Positions 11,567-23,329 of a DNA stretch of 64,000 nt are shown one piece after another. The notes under the pieces are model-generated. The model had not been told where the DNA came from. It did not search any database and saw nothing but the letters and a program-made list of their open reading frames with translations. The position numbers and the translations under genes were made by a program. The stretch spans positions 248,001 through 312,000 of the forward strand of contig CM066302.1 of the NCBI GenBank assembly GCA_033807695.1, read 5' to 3'. The stretch is from Daedaleopsis sinensis. Lineage: Eukaryota; Basidiomycota; Agaricomycetes; Polyporales; Polyporaceae. Positions within the stretch are counted from its first letter, which is position 1; the number at the start of each line of letters is the position of its first letter.

Positions 11567-13052
11567 ATGTCTGGCAAGCTCGACATCGATGCCGCACGCG
11601 CCGCCTTCCCCGCCCTCTCCTCTGGATATCTGTACGGCGATAACGCCGGTGGCTCCCAATGCCTCGCCTCCGTTGTCGCGCGCATCTCCGACTACCTCCT
11701 GAACACCAACGTCCAGCTCGGCGCCGACTACTCCGTGTCCGTGGTGAGCACGGACCGCGTCGCCGCCGGCTCCGAGGCTGCGCGCGAGCTCTTCAACGCC
11801 GAGAGCACGGACGAGGTCGCGTTCGGGAGCAGCTCGACGATGCTCGTCGAGAACCTCGCACGCGCCATCGAGACGGACGTGCGTGCGGGCGACGAGATCA
11901 TCATCACCGGCGAGCACGAATGTGAGTCCAAACCTCGCTCCTTCCCTTGAGTCGACCGCCTGCGCGCCACACAGCACGTACTGACCGCATGCGTGCCACT
12001 CTCCAGCCAACGCCGGCCCCTGGAAGAGACTGGCAGCGCGCACAGGCGCAATCATCAAGCTCTGGCCCGCGACACCGCTCCCCGCGCACCCGAACAACTC
12101 GTACGCGGTCGGCCTGCAGCTCCCTGCGCTCCTCCCGCTGATCAGCGCGAAGACGCGGCTCATCGCGTTCACCGCGTGCTCGAACATCCTCGGGGCGCTC
12201 GTGCCCGTCGCAGACGTCGTGCGTGAGGCCCGGCACGTCGCCGCCGAGCACGGCGCGCGCAAGCTCGAGTTCTGCCTCGACTGTGTGGCGTATGCGCCCC
12301 ACCGGCGGATAGACGTGCAGGCGTGGGGGGTCGAGTACTGCTACTTCTCGTTCTACAAGGTGCGTCCCCTCCCCCTTCCGCCTTCCGACGCTCGCTCACG
12401 AGACGCAGGTGTACGGCCCGCACACGTCCGCGCTGTACGCGCGCCGGCCCGCCCTGACCTCCTCGCTCTCCTCGCTCGCGCACCACTTCCTCCGCGTCGA
12501 CGCCAAGCCGTACAAGCTCCAGCCTGGGGGGCCCGGGTACGAGCTCACGTTCGCCACGACCGCCGTGCCCCCATACATCCGCTCGCTTGCGCCCCGCGCG
12601 TCCGGCGGCGGGGAGGGCACGCTGCAGGAGGGCTGGGACGCGATCGCGGTGCACGAGCAGACGCTGCTCGCGCCCCTGCTCGCGTACCTCCGAGGCAAGG
12701 CTGCACGCGGCGTGCGCATCGTCGGGGCGGAGGACGCGGGACTCGCGCGTGTGCCGACCGTCAGCTTCCTCGTCGTGGGGGAGCGCGCGATCCGGAGCCC
12801 GGACGTCGTGAAGGCGTTCGACCAGAAGGGGAACGTGCGTCTTCCCTCTTCCCTCACCTCGAATGCGAGATTGCTGACTGCTCGGGGCAGGTCGGGATCC
12901 GGTACGGGCACTTCTATGCGTACACACTTGTGGACACGCTCGAGCCGAAGGTGCCTACGGACGACGGGGTGGTGCGGATCTCGCTCGTGCACTACAACAC
13001 CGTGGACGAGGTGCAGAGGATCATCAATACTCTGGAGGAGGTCCTCGCGTGA
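11567..13052 (+). CDS. Class V aminotransferase / cysteine desulfurase-like PLP enzyme
   Basis: Four exons (11567-11921, 12007-12359, 12409-12834, 12891-13052) give about 431 aa. The order of motifs fits fold-type I PLP enzymes of the VC1184-like cysteine desulfurase group: YLYGDNAGGSQ near the N-terminus, GSSSTMLVENLARAI, GEHESNAGPW (His-Glu-x-Asn block), TACSNILG, FCLDCVAYAPH with the cofactor-ring Asp near residue 210, and SFYKVYGPH with the Schiff-base Lys at about residue 236. The length matches the family. Fungal members of this group have no settled substrate, so desulfurase activity is not proven. No classic persulfide loop Cys is obvious, so an aminotransferase or lyase role is equally possible. 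No organelle targeting peptide is apparent. Confidence 0.85.
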
Positions 13053-13528
13053 TCGCGACGGTGCGTCACTGCTCAGGCAGTGCGCCTTACCGAGTAACAT
13101 GCATGCACACCAGCACTTAAAAGTCGTTATTATCAGCCCTAGAGCCAGTGTTTGTGTGCGCGCAGCGTCCGGGATTCCGGTCATTGCTGCTAGTGTGGAG
13201 TGCTAATTCACTCTTCAGGCTCGCTAGCACGTCTCCGCGCGGTGGCGCAACGACTTTCTTGTTGAGCATCAGTAGCATCCGGTACAGGTTCGCAATTTTT
13301 CAAATTACTAGAGCAAACGCCACTCTGGTGTGTGTTGGGCCTCTGACGTATCCTCACGGGTATGTACATGGGCGGTGCGGCCGCTGCGGCGCCTCGGGTA
13401 TGTGTTGTTTTCTCCGCTCACGTCTCCGTTCACATTGCCCTCTCTGACAAGGTGACAGTGTACACCTTTTCTCCACTCTGCTATGTCGTCCGAGTGTGCT
13501 CCGTGCTGCACCGCGCCGGTACTTTTGT

Positions 13529-13639
13529 GATATGAGGAAGACAATAAAGCGCGGGCGGTTGGAATTTTCGCGCGACTTGAAAGTTGCCGTGAGGGAGCGG
13601 TGGAGGCTGATCGTGTCGTATAACCCTCCGGTTCTGTGA
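13529..13639 (+). pseudogene. Decayed copy of the 3' end of the downstream 461-aa gene
   Basis: Frame from GAT ATG to TGA at 13637-13639 reads DMRKTIKRGRLEFSRDLKV, then RERWRLIVSYNPPVL. This parallels the C-terminus of the gene ending at 15550 (EMRKADKRDRAAFSRDLKA, EKWRLVISYKAPAGA), including spacing and stop position. No upstream exon of that gene is seen before it, so it is a partial duplicate or gene relic. Confidence 0.6.
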
Positions 13640-14020
13640 CGCGGGTTGGTCGCAGTGTGAGTCGCACTCTCGGGCGGGGCGTGGATTGGGTGTTCGACTA
13701 TACTGATAGTGGGTAGCCAGAGCATAGTACTGTCTCTTTGATTGTACCAGTGCGAAGTCACAAATCAGCTTGTTCGAGTCCACACTCTCTAACTTGCTGC
13801 AAACATTGAACGTCAATGTCAAGTTGAACCCTCCGAGTCGAGCAACAAGTTGCAGTGATCCTGAGTCGCTCGGGTAGTAAAAGACACGTCGCTGACATAA
13901 TGCGGTCTGTGGCAGTGGCAGTGGCTGTGAGCACATATATAAGTCAGAAGTCTGTCGCGGGTGTGTCTGACCTTGACTTTGACCTGTTCGACGTGTCACT
14001 GACTAGGCTGCATCTTTAGA

Positions 14021-15550
14021 ATGGATGAATCCACCACGGGCTCGCCTTTGTCGGACTTGAACTGGAAACGCGAATACAACGGCCTTCCCACACGTACAGA
14101 GGCCAACTTGACTAACTCTGGAGCGGGTTCTTCCAACGAACAGCCTCCTCCACCTTCCTACGAGGAAGCTCTTTCAGCATACACCACGTCTGCTAGCGGA
14201 GATCAACCGAGCTCATCTGCCCCTGGGATCGACAATGCGACCTCTGAGATGACGACGGCTGCTGGCACATCCCCGATCGTATCGCCGTCCGCCTATCCAC
14301 TCGATACCAACCCGTACAGGACATGGGCTGCGGATCTCCACCCTCAGAGCGTATACGCTTCTGCGTCTCAGCAAGAGCAAACTCCCGCATACCTGACGCC
14401 TCCGCAGGACTCCCAGCCAGATACCGACACGACATACACTCCTCGTCAAACACATCCTGATCGCGAGTTCCGGCAAGCATTTACATCTAGGGAGAGCTCA
14501 ATCCGCCGCGAATCAGGGTCTCCCACACTCACGAACACCTCGCTGCACTCCGCTTCCTCACCTTGCGAGAAATACAGATCTGAAGGCTCATCTTCTCACT
14601 CAAGCCCCCCATCATCATCTCCATCTGCACCACCCGCTTCCAATGACTCTCCATCTCCCAAACCCCCGGCTGCATTCACCCGTCAGCCTTCCAACCAAGT
14701 CTCATACCCACCCTTCCCACCCGCATCCCTCTACGCGCGCGGATCGGACCTCACCTCGCCCACCTCCGGTTTCCCGCCCGAGCCCCCGAGGTGCGCGTGC
14801 GCGCCCGCTCCCCACCCATTCATCACACACGACGTCGACCACGGGGACTGGACGCAGTTCCTGACGGAAGTGAGAGGTGCGAGCGCGGGGCTCAAACCCG
14901 TCAATACGCTCGTGGCGGAGGCCGCGCCGACGGCTGTCATGGTCGGCATCGTCGTAGGTGTGTTCGTCTCGCACTATGCTCAATAAAGTAGGTACTGATG
15001 CAGTGGGACGTTCGTGTCAGGCTTTCTCGCAGACCAAGCGCTGCGCGCACACATGAAGAGCAAGCGCAAGAGTCGCGTCGCAGAGGTCATAGACGAGTGG
15101 AACTCGGTACGCCCATTCCGTCCGAGCATACTCGTAGCATATCTGACATTGACGGTTTACCTGATGCGACTCTCCAACGCTCAATAGCGATTCTTCAATC
15201 CCCGCCTGATGAACGTTGTCCTAGCCCAAGGCTTGATGGCATACTCGGGCCCCATTGACATCGCGCCAGCAGACATGGCTACGCCCACGAGGCAGATTTG
15301 TGACGTCGAGGACGACCAGTACAGCAACTACGGCGAGCCCGAACTGGCAGGTCGAGTGCGCGGGCGTGGCGAGCCCGAACTGGCAGGTCGGGTGCGCGCG
15401 CGTCGCGCGAACGGACGCGCCATACCGGACGTAGGGGAGATGAGGAAGGCGGATAAGCGCGACCGCGCCGCGTTTTCACGCGACCTGAAGGCGTCCTCGG
15501 GAGAAAAGTGGAGGCTGGTGATCTCATACAAGGCACCTGCCGGGGCATGA
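14021..15550 (+). CDS. Pro/Ser-rich protein with PPxY motif and one membrane segment, function unknown
   Basis: Three exons (14021-14957, 15021-15106, 15188-15550) give about 461 aa. The first 280 residues are disordered and rich in Pro, Ser and Thr, with a PPxY-type motif (PPPPSYEEAL, about residues 46-55) that could bind a WW-domain ubiquitin ligase. Next comes a folded part beginning DHGDWTQFLTEVRGASAGL, then a hydrophobic stretch (APTAVMVGIVVGFLAD, about 302-317), then a basic segment and WNSRFFNPRLMNVVLAQG. The last 120 residues are charged and contain an in-frame repeat (GEPELAGRVR twice). I do not recognise the family by name. DWxxFL plus WN..FFxPR is a combination I associate with uncharacterised basidiomycete proteins. 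It is probably membrane-bound, facing the cytosol. Confidence 0.75.
15341..15400 (+). repeat. In-frame tandem repeat of about 27 nt
   Basis: The unit encoding GEPELAGRVR occurs twice in a row inside the third exon of the 461-aa gene (about 15341-15363 and 15368-15390), with near-identical DNA. It adds residues without breaking the frame, so it is a recent tandem duplication. Confidence 0.8.
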
Positions 15551-15663
15551 TATGGATAATCGATCTCTACACCAGCTACAAGAAATGCACCAGTGCAATC
15601 GTACGTTCTACAAAAAGATGCTTTCTCGCAGTTGATCTGCCTCCTCGCGTTCTACACTGAGAA

Positions 15664-17773
15664 CTAGATTGGCTCAGCAGTCGCGTACGCCCACAGAGAG
15701 CCCACGGCGCGCTTCACCCGCGAGATCTTCCACCCCGCCGCACGCGTCAGCTCGTCCATCTCGCGATACGTCCGCTCATTCGCCGCCAACATCGCCATCA
15801 TCTATCACAGCGACGCCCGCGTCAGTCCCTCACTACAGGCCTTTCTCAAAGACGACCCACCGTTATATCGAGCAGGTACCCATTGGAGCTCGCGCGCCCG
15901 AGGTTGGGCAGGAGCGGCGAGCCGTCCGGGACGAGTGAGCGCACCGCACCCTCCGACACGCCCGACTCTTCCCCACCTGATGCCGGGAGGGCCATCTTGC
16001 TATCCTCGTCGACGCACGCGTACGGAAGGAGGTTGTCGACGATCAGCAGCTTTGTGTGCGGCCCTGCGTACTCGCGCAGGAGCTTGAGTAGCCTGCACGC
16101 AAGCGTCAGCAACGTCCGCCGGACGTGCGCGCGTGACAGTCAAAGATAATTAGAGAGAGGAAAGAACGTACTCGACAACGTCAGCGTCGGGCCAGTTGTG
16201 CGCGACGGCACGGAGAAGGTAGACTGTCGGCGCGGAGACGGTGCCAAGGCCAGGGACGGCGAACGGCTCGCGCGGCTCGAAGAAGTCCTGCGCGTGGAAG
16301 CTGACGCGCCCAGACGAAAACAACTCCGCGTGCTTCGAGCCCCACGACTGTCGGATCGCGCCGCACGAGCGCAGTCAGCCGATGCTCGTGGGGAGGTATC
16401 TGGGAGAGGGATGAATGACGGGTCGTACCTGGGGAGCGAGTGCAACGACCGGGGCCCTGTCCTCCACGACGAAGCGGAGGTGTGGGTACGCCTGTGCGAG
16501 GAGGACGTCGACGGAGACGGAGCCGATGCCGCCACCAATGTCGACTACCACGGAGTCTTTCGGGAGCTCTTGCCAGGGGAATCCTGCGGACCGGAGTCAG
16601 TCAGCCCACGCAAAGTCTATGCAGCTCGAACGAGGCGAGTCGCTTCTGGCCTTGGAAGTACTAGACGCAAGGAACGCACCGTGTATGATGTTTTCGGCGA
16701 CCTCCCAGTATCGCGTACCGTTCATCGAGTGCCCGAAGCGCATCAGCCTGTATTCGTTGCCAGGCTCCTCGAGCCACTCATAATACTTGCGCTGCGTCTT
16801 GAATGCGAGGTTGAACGGCGCGCGGTAACCGGAGTTGGAGCACCCTGTGAGCAGCCAGTCACAGAGCCCTGTCAGAATCTTCATAACTTCGTCCGTGCTG
16901 ACCATCAAACTCTCCAGTGAGAAGGGAGGCCCATTTACGAGAGGAAGCAACCGAACACTCACGCCATCCCGGCGAATGCAGCGACACCATCTGTTTCGTC
17001 ATACTTGGTGTATGGGCTACATGCGTGATGCGTTAGAGCAAGATAATGGACGGCGGGACTCGTACGATTACTCACGCGCTCCTCAGCTCCTCCGTCGATT
17101 TGCCAGAATCAATGAAGGACGACAGCCGGTTGTTTGCAAAGACGTCCGGCCTGACCTCGCGAATCCAGTGGTATGTCGCGAGGAGGCGCAGAACATGACC
17201 TTGTATCGATGGTACACCGTCAGCGTCCATGCAAAAGACAGGAAGGTGAATGACGCACTGGTCTTGACTGGATCGACCTCGGCAGCCGCTGGGTCTTGTG
17301 CACGTCGCAGGTCCGTTACTTTGCTTGCGATGTCTTTGACGTTAAGCCCTGCAGGACCTGCTTCACGCAAAATCTCGACGATGTGCGTCGTCTCCAGGAA
17401 ATGCATGCATCCTGCAATGTTGGGCTATTGAGACACGAATGACTGTGAGAGATGCAATACATTCGAATGATCGAACACACACCCCATTGACTAGCTCTAC
17501 GAGGGAGAAGAATGGCTTATGGACCGTTGCAGTGAACTGACCGCATGCTGCTACGATCTGGTTTGCTGCACCGAAGACCCTAGGCTCAAGTCTGATCTCC
17601 TCCGACTTCTCGACGGCGGAGGAGTTCTCCTTGTGACTATAGTACGGGGCGTCCAGCGAGGGAAGGTCGAGCTCCAGCCCGGTACTTGTCGATTGTTCCT
17701 TGTACACTTTCTCGATCTCGTCGATAGCAGACCCGATGACGGCGTGGAGGGCGCGAAGAGAAGCAATAGTCAT
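15664..17773 (-). CDS. SAM-dependent O-methyltransferase (fungal, COMT-like)
   Basis: Nine exons (17773-17483, 17424-17259, 17199-17076, 17016-16963, 16909-16680, 16583-16429, 16347-16172, 16092-15861, 15801-15664) give about 521 aa. The N-terminal dimerisation part contains TTHIVEILREAGPAGL and LLATYHWIREVRPDVFAN. The Rossmann part begins VVVDIGGGIGS (SAM-binding glycine loop), followed by FVVEDRAPVV, VSFHAQDFFEP, and YLLRAVAHNWPD, where the His fits the general base of plant-type O-methyltransferases, then LLIVDNLLPY. It ends with NERTYREMDELTRAAGW, the usual C-terminal block. Such enzymes methylate phenolic hydroxyls, often in secondary metabolism or lignin-derived phenol turnover; the substrate is unknown. 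An upstream ATG at 17785 would add four residues. A decayed relative lies about 1.4 kb beyond its 5' end on the same strand. Confidence 0.88.
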
Positions 17774-17785
17774 GGTAGATAGCAA

Positions 17786-18800
17786 GAATGTGGTCGACTG
17801 TTGGGGCTACGGCGATATGGGTAGTAGAGTTGTGGGTGCACCAGCCAAGAATAGCGGGAATTTGACTGTGCGCTCCATTCACGGAGACGGGGCTTAAGTA
17901 GGTGTCTGTGTGCGATGAGCGGTGTCATGACCTTCCGATATGGCTCCTTGAACAATCATAAGCTTGGGAGCGAGCGGGCCCAATATACATACATAGAACA
18001 TACCATTTCTGTGCTTGCTATGTCGCCTGATCAGCCAGGTCGAACGCGGTCCAGTGAACGAGTACGGCCCACGTGTACTGAGCGGAGTCCGGACGCAGCG
18101 CAGCTTCTCGGAGGCCGTCAAGCCACGAGAAGAGAAGCTCTGCGTTGCTGTTCCAGAGATTGTCCTATATTCTAACGCTGGGAGACTTGGAGGACGGCGC
18201 CCGAGGTGTAGCCGGTCGCTCTAGATTGCGCTATAACGCGGAATTGATGAGATTGAAGGCTCACGGAGGCTTGCGTAGAGTCGTGAATTAGCCGGTCCGG
18301 CATTTCTTTATTTCCAAGGAGTGAGTGCCATGCCGAGGGACAGTGATACTGGCACGGCACCCACGGATGTAGCAAGAAGTCAGAAATTCCACACCGTATT
18401 GCCTTCAGCTGGTCGATAACATCTTCGCAGCATCGTAGTCCAACTCAATCGACGTGATTCTCAGTGCACGTGGCTGGCAGTGCTTGAATTCGAATGACAG
18501 TCACGGTCGTTCTCACCGATCCACTGGCAGCTGGAGAGGTGTTACTAAACGATGCGTGCGTCCGATGTCTATCAAATCTTGACATAACACCAACGCCAAA
18601 AATGCAACAGTATCCTTGAAACTCGAGAATGAGTGACTCAGTAGAGGCCACAGCCTGAGATGATAAGTAGTACTTAGTAGTCGACAGCCTTAGCCTCGAC
18701 TCGGAGGACGGCCAGTGGCCGCGGCCGATTCGGAGTTGTCTAAGCGCTGATAAGCAAAGACTAGCACTACTATTACCTCGACTAATGCCAACTGTAGAAG
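17786..18800. other. Intergenic region between O-methyltransferase and tRNA
   Basis: About 1 kb. It holds the 5' flank of the methyltransferase gene. Short frames show no known motif, and I see no repeat or RNA gene here. Confidence 0.5.
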
Positions 18801-18884
18801 TCTCTGTTAGTATATCGGTTAGTACACGCGCCTGTCATTCGTTATGGTGCGCGCGAAAGCGGGGTTCGACTCTCCGACAGAGAG
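18801..18884 (+). tRNA. tRNA-Asp (GTC) with a short intron
   Basis: The 7-bp acceptor stem (TCTCTGT with ACAGAGA) is perfect. The D arm contains TTAGTATATCGGTTAGTA as in fungal tRNA-Asp. The anticodon stem is CGCGC with GCGCG and the loop starts CTGTCA, giving anticodon GTC. The T arm is CGGGG TTCGACT CTCCG, with one G-U pair. The region after the anticodon is longer than normal (ttcgttatggt), which fits an intron of about 11-12 nt at the usual position after base 37. Total length is 84 nt with discriminator G. The 3' CCA is added after transcription, as expected. Confidence 0.88.
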
Positions 18885-19138
18885 ATGTAATGTTTTTGGC
18901 TAGTTTCGCATGCCGGTGCTACACCTACGTTCCCGTCCGCCTCGTCTTCTAACATAATTCATATTTGCCTGTCTAAAATTTTCGGAACCCTAGTGCGCAG
19001 ATTGTCATACTCGCTTATATACGTCAACAAAGACTGCTCAGTACGGCCATATCATATCCGAATTTGATCAAGCTCGCCCGGCAAGCGTCGGGTAGCAGGG
19101 ATTTGGTGCCAGCCGCGTATTGACCCCCATAGTCAACC

Positions 19139-19690
19139 TTACCTGAGTCGATGAAGAAGGATAGACGATACTTCGCGAATACGCCCACTCGTTTGAAAAA
19201 ACCGCGTGCCTAGTAGAACGTCGCAAGTGATCATAGTATATAACCCTAACCGTCATCAGTGGGACAACCACAATGAGTAGTGGAGCGAGCGCGCCGATTC
19301 GTAACGCGTAGAGCTGTACGATTACCGCGTCTAGCTTCTCGGCGCGGAGCACCTCCATCGCCTTCTTCCCGGGGTCGGAGATGTGCAGCCCGGTAGGATC
19401 GACTATGTTCGGCTCCTGGAAGATGCACGCGGCAAAATGCTCCCAAAATGATCCATGCGTAAGCCATAGAACCAAATCTGCAGAATGCAAGACACGTACA
19501 CCATTGATTACAAGGCAGGGGACGGCTTGTATACATGGTGATGATTACCCACGTCGCAGTGACTTGGTACGCGGCGGTGATCTGGCTCGTCGCCCCGTAG
19601 AGTGTCTCGTCTAGCCAAGCTCCTCGGATTTCTCTAGCCTGGGCGAGTTCATCTGGCTCTAATAGTGTGGGATGTCCGAAAGAGAGCTCG
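19139..19690 (-). pseudogene. Degenerate O-methyltransferase fragment
   Basis: Read on the minus strand, pieces resemble the 5' half of the intact methyltransferase at 15664-17773 but in broken frames: LYGATSQITAA, FQEPNIVDPTGLHISD (compare THIVEILREAGPAGLNVKD) and VFAKYRLSFFIDSGK (compare VFANNRLSSFIDSGK). The SAM-binding half is absent and frame breaks separate the pieces. It is therefore a truncated, decayed paralogue, and its orientation matches the intact copy. The middle match is weak; the last one is clear. Confidence 0.6.
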
Positions 19691-20416
19691 AGGGGATAGT
19701 CGAGGGGAAGACCGTACGAGTGGGAGTCAAGTGAGAGTACTGATAGCTACTCACGGTTGCGATTAGATTAGATCCAACGGATGGGCGTCTCTGTTGACGT
19801 GGTGTCCGTCTCCCTGATTCCCCCTCCTCCTCGAGTCGAAACCATCGTCCATAGAATGAGGGATAAATCTAGAAGAGAGCTCTTCTACTCATAAATGGTG
19901 CGTCCTGTAACTCGTCGCTAACGGACACTAGTGCAGTTCTAGAACATTTTTACGCACACTCCGCCGACGTGTCAAGTAAGTCAGTAAAACCAGGTCCGGA
20001 GTTTCAGCATGTACTCATGCTTGTCATTGCTTCAACGCAGCACTCTACTTACCGAACATGCACATGTAACAGTCGCAGTACCATCCTATGCGGAGAACGG
20101 GGCGTATGGCGGGACTGTCGCGCCCGTAAGCCCCTGTCGGTGTTGCAGCCACTCAGCTCTATAACCGCAATAGACCTCCTCATTGGCGACTTGACGACTC
20201 AGCTACTCTCCTATCGTGCACCGCTCTTGCTACCTCATCTGCCTCTCTAGAGCCACCACGCTAAGCTCCTCACGGCCTCCTCTGTGGAAACACTGGCGAC
20301 CTATATATCTGGTGTTCTGAGAGTACTTCAGAGCGACAACAAGTGGCCTCGCAACGTTCGGCCCCCATCTCGTCACCCACTGTGCCCACTTTTACCCTGT
20401 AGTAAACGCTGCAGAT
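19691..20416. other. Intergenic stretch
   Basis: About 0.7 kb upstream of the surface-protein gene at 20417. No domain, RNA gene or repeat was recognised. Confidence 0.4.
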
Positions 20417-20964
20417 ATGCGTACGCATCTGACAATTATCCTCATCGCTCTCCTCTTTGCATGCGGCGTCGTCCTCGCGCAGAATGTGGACCCCACCGAT
20501 CCCTCAACTGGTGAGTTCTCGTTATCACCTCCTCTAAGGAATCTGCACGTTACTCATGACTCACTATTACAGACACACTCACTGACGTACCGACGTCCAC
20601 AGACTCGGTCATCCTGCCCACCTTCAACGATTCCGACTCGGACACGAACACTGACACGGACACGGACACAACCATCCCTACCTCCATCCCTTCTGACTCT
20701 GGGAGCTCTTCAGCGTCAGACACCGCGAGTGCAAGCTCCTCCTCGTCGTCGGGCATCATCTTACCCATCTCTGCCCCTTCGACGGACTCGACGAGCTCGT
20801 ATCCCACACTCTCGAGCTCGCGCGGCTTTCGCCCGAGCACGACTGTGTCAGCTCCCCCAAGCGCCACTAGCACTCAGGGAAACAGTGCACGAGGTGTCGT
20901 TGCTGTTGGATGGGAGGCGGTGGCCGTTTTTGTATCCGTGCTCATCGTCGATTGGGCGGTCTGA
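20417..20964 (+). CDS. Small Ser/Thr/Asp-rich secreted or GPI-anchored surface protein
   Basis: Two exons (20417-20510 and 20573-20964) give about 161 aa. The N-terminus (MRTHLTIILIALLFACGVVLAQ) is a clear signal peptide with likely cleavage after LAQ. The middle is low complexity: an Asp/Thr run (DSDSDTNTDTDTDTT), then Ser-rich tracts expected to carry O-mannose. The C-terminus is hydrophobic (GVVAVGWEAVAVFVSVLIVDWAV), as in GPI-anchored or single-pass cell-wall proteins. No catalytic domain is present. The splice junction restores the Asp codon and the frame. Cell-surface location is inferred; function is unknown. Confidence 0.7.
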
Positions 20965-21589
20965 CGTGTAAGCCAGCGAGGAGATTGACGATATTGGACT
21001 TTGCGTGGACATCGACTGTGATCTGGAGATGTACACAACCTGCCTGCACACGGACATTCAAGACTCTGTAGCTTTCTCGTCCCACACTCCTAGTCCGTCG
21101 CTCGTGGCTTCGAGTGACCATATAATTGAAGCATCGGGCTGGAGGTCGGTACAGTGTATCTTCCTGGTAGAGAATCGGATACGGCGAACTAGATCTTTGA
21201 CTCGGATTAGATTAGATCGCAACATGATGAGCGTCTATCTCCGTGCTAACTCTCCTGAGAACTTTGATCATAATCTTCAAGCCAACGCACACACTCTGCC
21301 TCCGACTACTAACAGACTACTAGTAAAAGGATAAGGGTATTTAGGGAGATTACTCCATCCTCTTCGATACCTCCTTGAGCTCGGAGACACCCGCCACGGT
21401 GAGGAGAGTCTGTTGCACTTGTCTTGATTATGATGACAGTATGCCACCGGTACCTAGTAGGACGCCCGAAGAGATGTCTCTGTCAAAATTCCTGGCGAAT
21501 GTAGACGTCCTCACCCAGATCTTTTAGCACTTTTCGCTCTTTCCGCACTCCGTAGAGACCTGGGATAGGGACTTCAGCAGTCCAACCAT

Positions 21590-23261
21590 GCGGGCTCACC
21601 GGAGCGCGCGACAAGTCCTCGTCAACGCGTCTGTAGAGCATTTTCCGGTCCTGCATTGAAGGTCTTGTGGAGTGTACTGCCGTACGGCCTTTGGCAGCTC
21701 GTCAGGCTGCTCCCCGGGGTCAGGCGATGCAACCGTCGGAGGATGAAACGCGAGAATGTGAGAACGTATAGAGCTTTCAACTATGTGAGTACTGTCGCTC
21801 TGCAATATCAGCATATATGTGATATAGTGCCCGATTCCGGTGCTTACACTCATCCAGGACTTCGAAGTTGCTTCGAAGGTGCCATCTCGGAGGCGCACTG
21901 GGAGTGTTTTGAGCTGCTCGCGGCACGCGTGCGTGCTATCTACTTCCTGCGAGGCATCGTCATTGGTCCATCGCTCATCGAACTCCTGGCCACGCGAGAC
22001 GATGGTTTCCGCGCCGCTCCCTTCCCGAACCTCCAGATCCTGCTGTGGCTCGACTCCGACGGCGATCCTCTACTAACCCGCATACATACTTCGCGTTATC
22101 TGCACACCTCCGCCTCAGCACGTGTTCTGGGTTCGCAGATTAGTATGGGTTCGGGGAGAGGAATTTGCCGGAGGACGACTTGACTCTCGTCGCCGACATT
22201 GCTGTTACCAGCGAGAACGAGATGCACCACTTCCACTACGACACCATTCCGATTAGACTTCAAAGCCCACTCCTTAGGCCTCAAGCTCAAGTTTCAAGCG
22301 TTGAGATCCCTGGTTCTCGTGCTCGTCACCCCTACCGTCTACCTCACACATCTCGCTACACTTCCGTGTCTAGAGAGCCTCGAGATCAACGGTGAGTTCC
22401 TTTTTGACGAGCCCAATAGTAAGACTCTACGTACTGAACGGTCTGGTTGAAGGGTGTTCCCTGCATTGCAGAGGCTAGTGCTGCGACACGGCGGGCACTG
22501 TCCACCTGCGCTCCTATCCGCCCTATCCACCTTCTCCTCCCCCAACCTCCGCTCACTGACACTTGGAATCGCGCTCGCACAAGCGCAGGACCTCGCCGCT
22601 CTTGTTCAAGGGCTCTCCTCTCTCCCATCAATGCACACGTTGCAGGAGCTCCGAATCGAGCTCGGGTACGAATCCTTGGGACGACATAGGGACGACCATT
22701 CTGCTTGCAGCACTCGTTCCGCCTTTGTCGCGCATGTGTTGCATCACTCACTTCTCCTTCCTCCGCCTCTCGGATATCTAGACGATCGCGATCACGAATG
22801 AGGACCTCGCGCGGCTTGCACAAGCGTGGCAGCGGCTCGTCTGCATATCGGTATCGAGCGTGATCGAGCTCACCGAATATGGCTTCCAGCGTGGGAGGCA
22901 TTCAGACACACCACGCCCAATACTGCGAGGACTGGTTGCGCTTGCGGAGAAATGCCCTGGCGTGGATATCATCGACATCTCGATAGCAGACATCACCGAG
23001 GTAGATATGAACGAGCTCGAGGAATACATCATGCTGCGTCGCCCGAATTCAGGCTCACTCCTCTGGGTCCTCACACTGTACTCGCCGTTTGAAGACCAGA
23101 AGCGCGCCGGGCTCTCTGCAGACCTAGATCGTCTCGCGAGAGTGCTCTACGAGATCTTCCCTGGTCTGCGCTCGATGGTAGAGCTTCGGCCGTGGAGGGT
23201 CTCTCCGCTGTGGAAGAGCGAGGAAGAGCGGAGGGTGCTGAACATCCACAATCGTGCTTGA
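21590..23261 (+). pseudogene. Decayed F-box/LRR-type gene, copy 1
   Basis: Translated pieces line up in order with the intact F-box/LRR gene at 29970-31809: CRAFSGPALKVLWSVLPYG, then AISEAHWECFELLAARVRAI, GFRAAPFPNLQILLWLDSDG, EDDLTLVADI, LATLPCLESLEI, and the C-terminal CPGVDIIDISIADITEVDM and FPGLRSMVELRPW. The pieces sit in different frames (shifts near 21640, 22140-22270 and 22790). No single set of introns that I could find repairs all of them, so a pseudogene is the best reading. A heavily spliced but working gene is not fully excluded. Confidence 0.65.
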
Positions 23262-23329
23262 GTTAGTAAGCCCGCTTTTCCACACTATTCGATGATCATT
23301 GAACACTATCATAGCGAGCGAAGTAAGAT

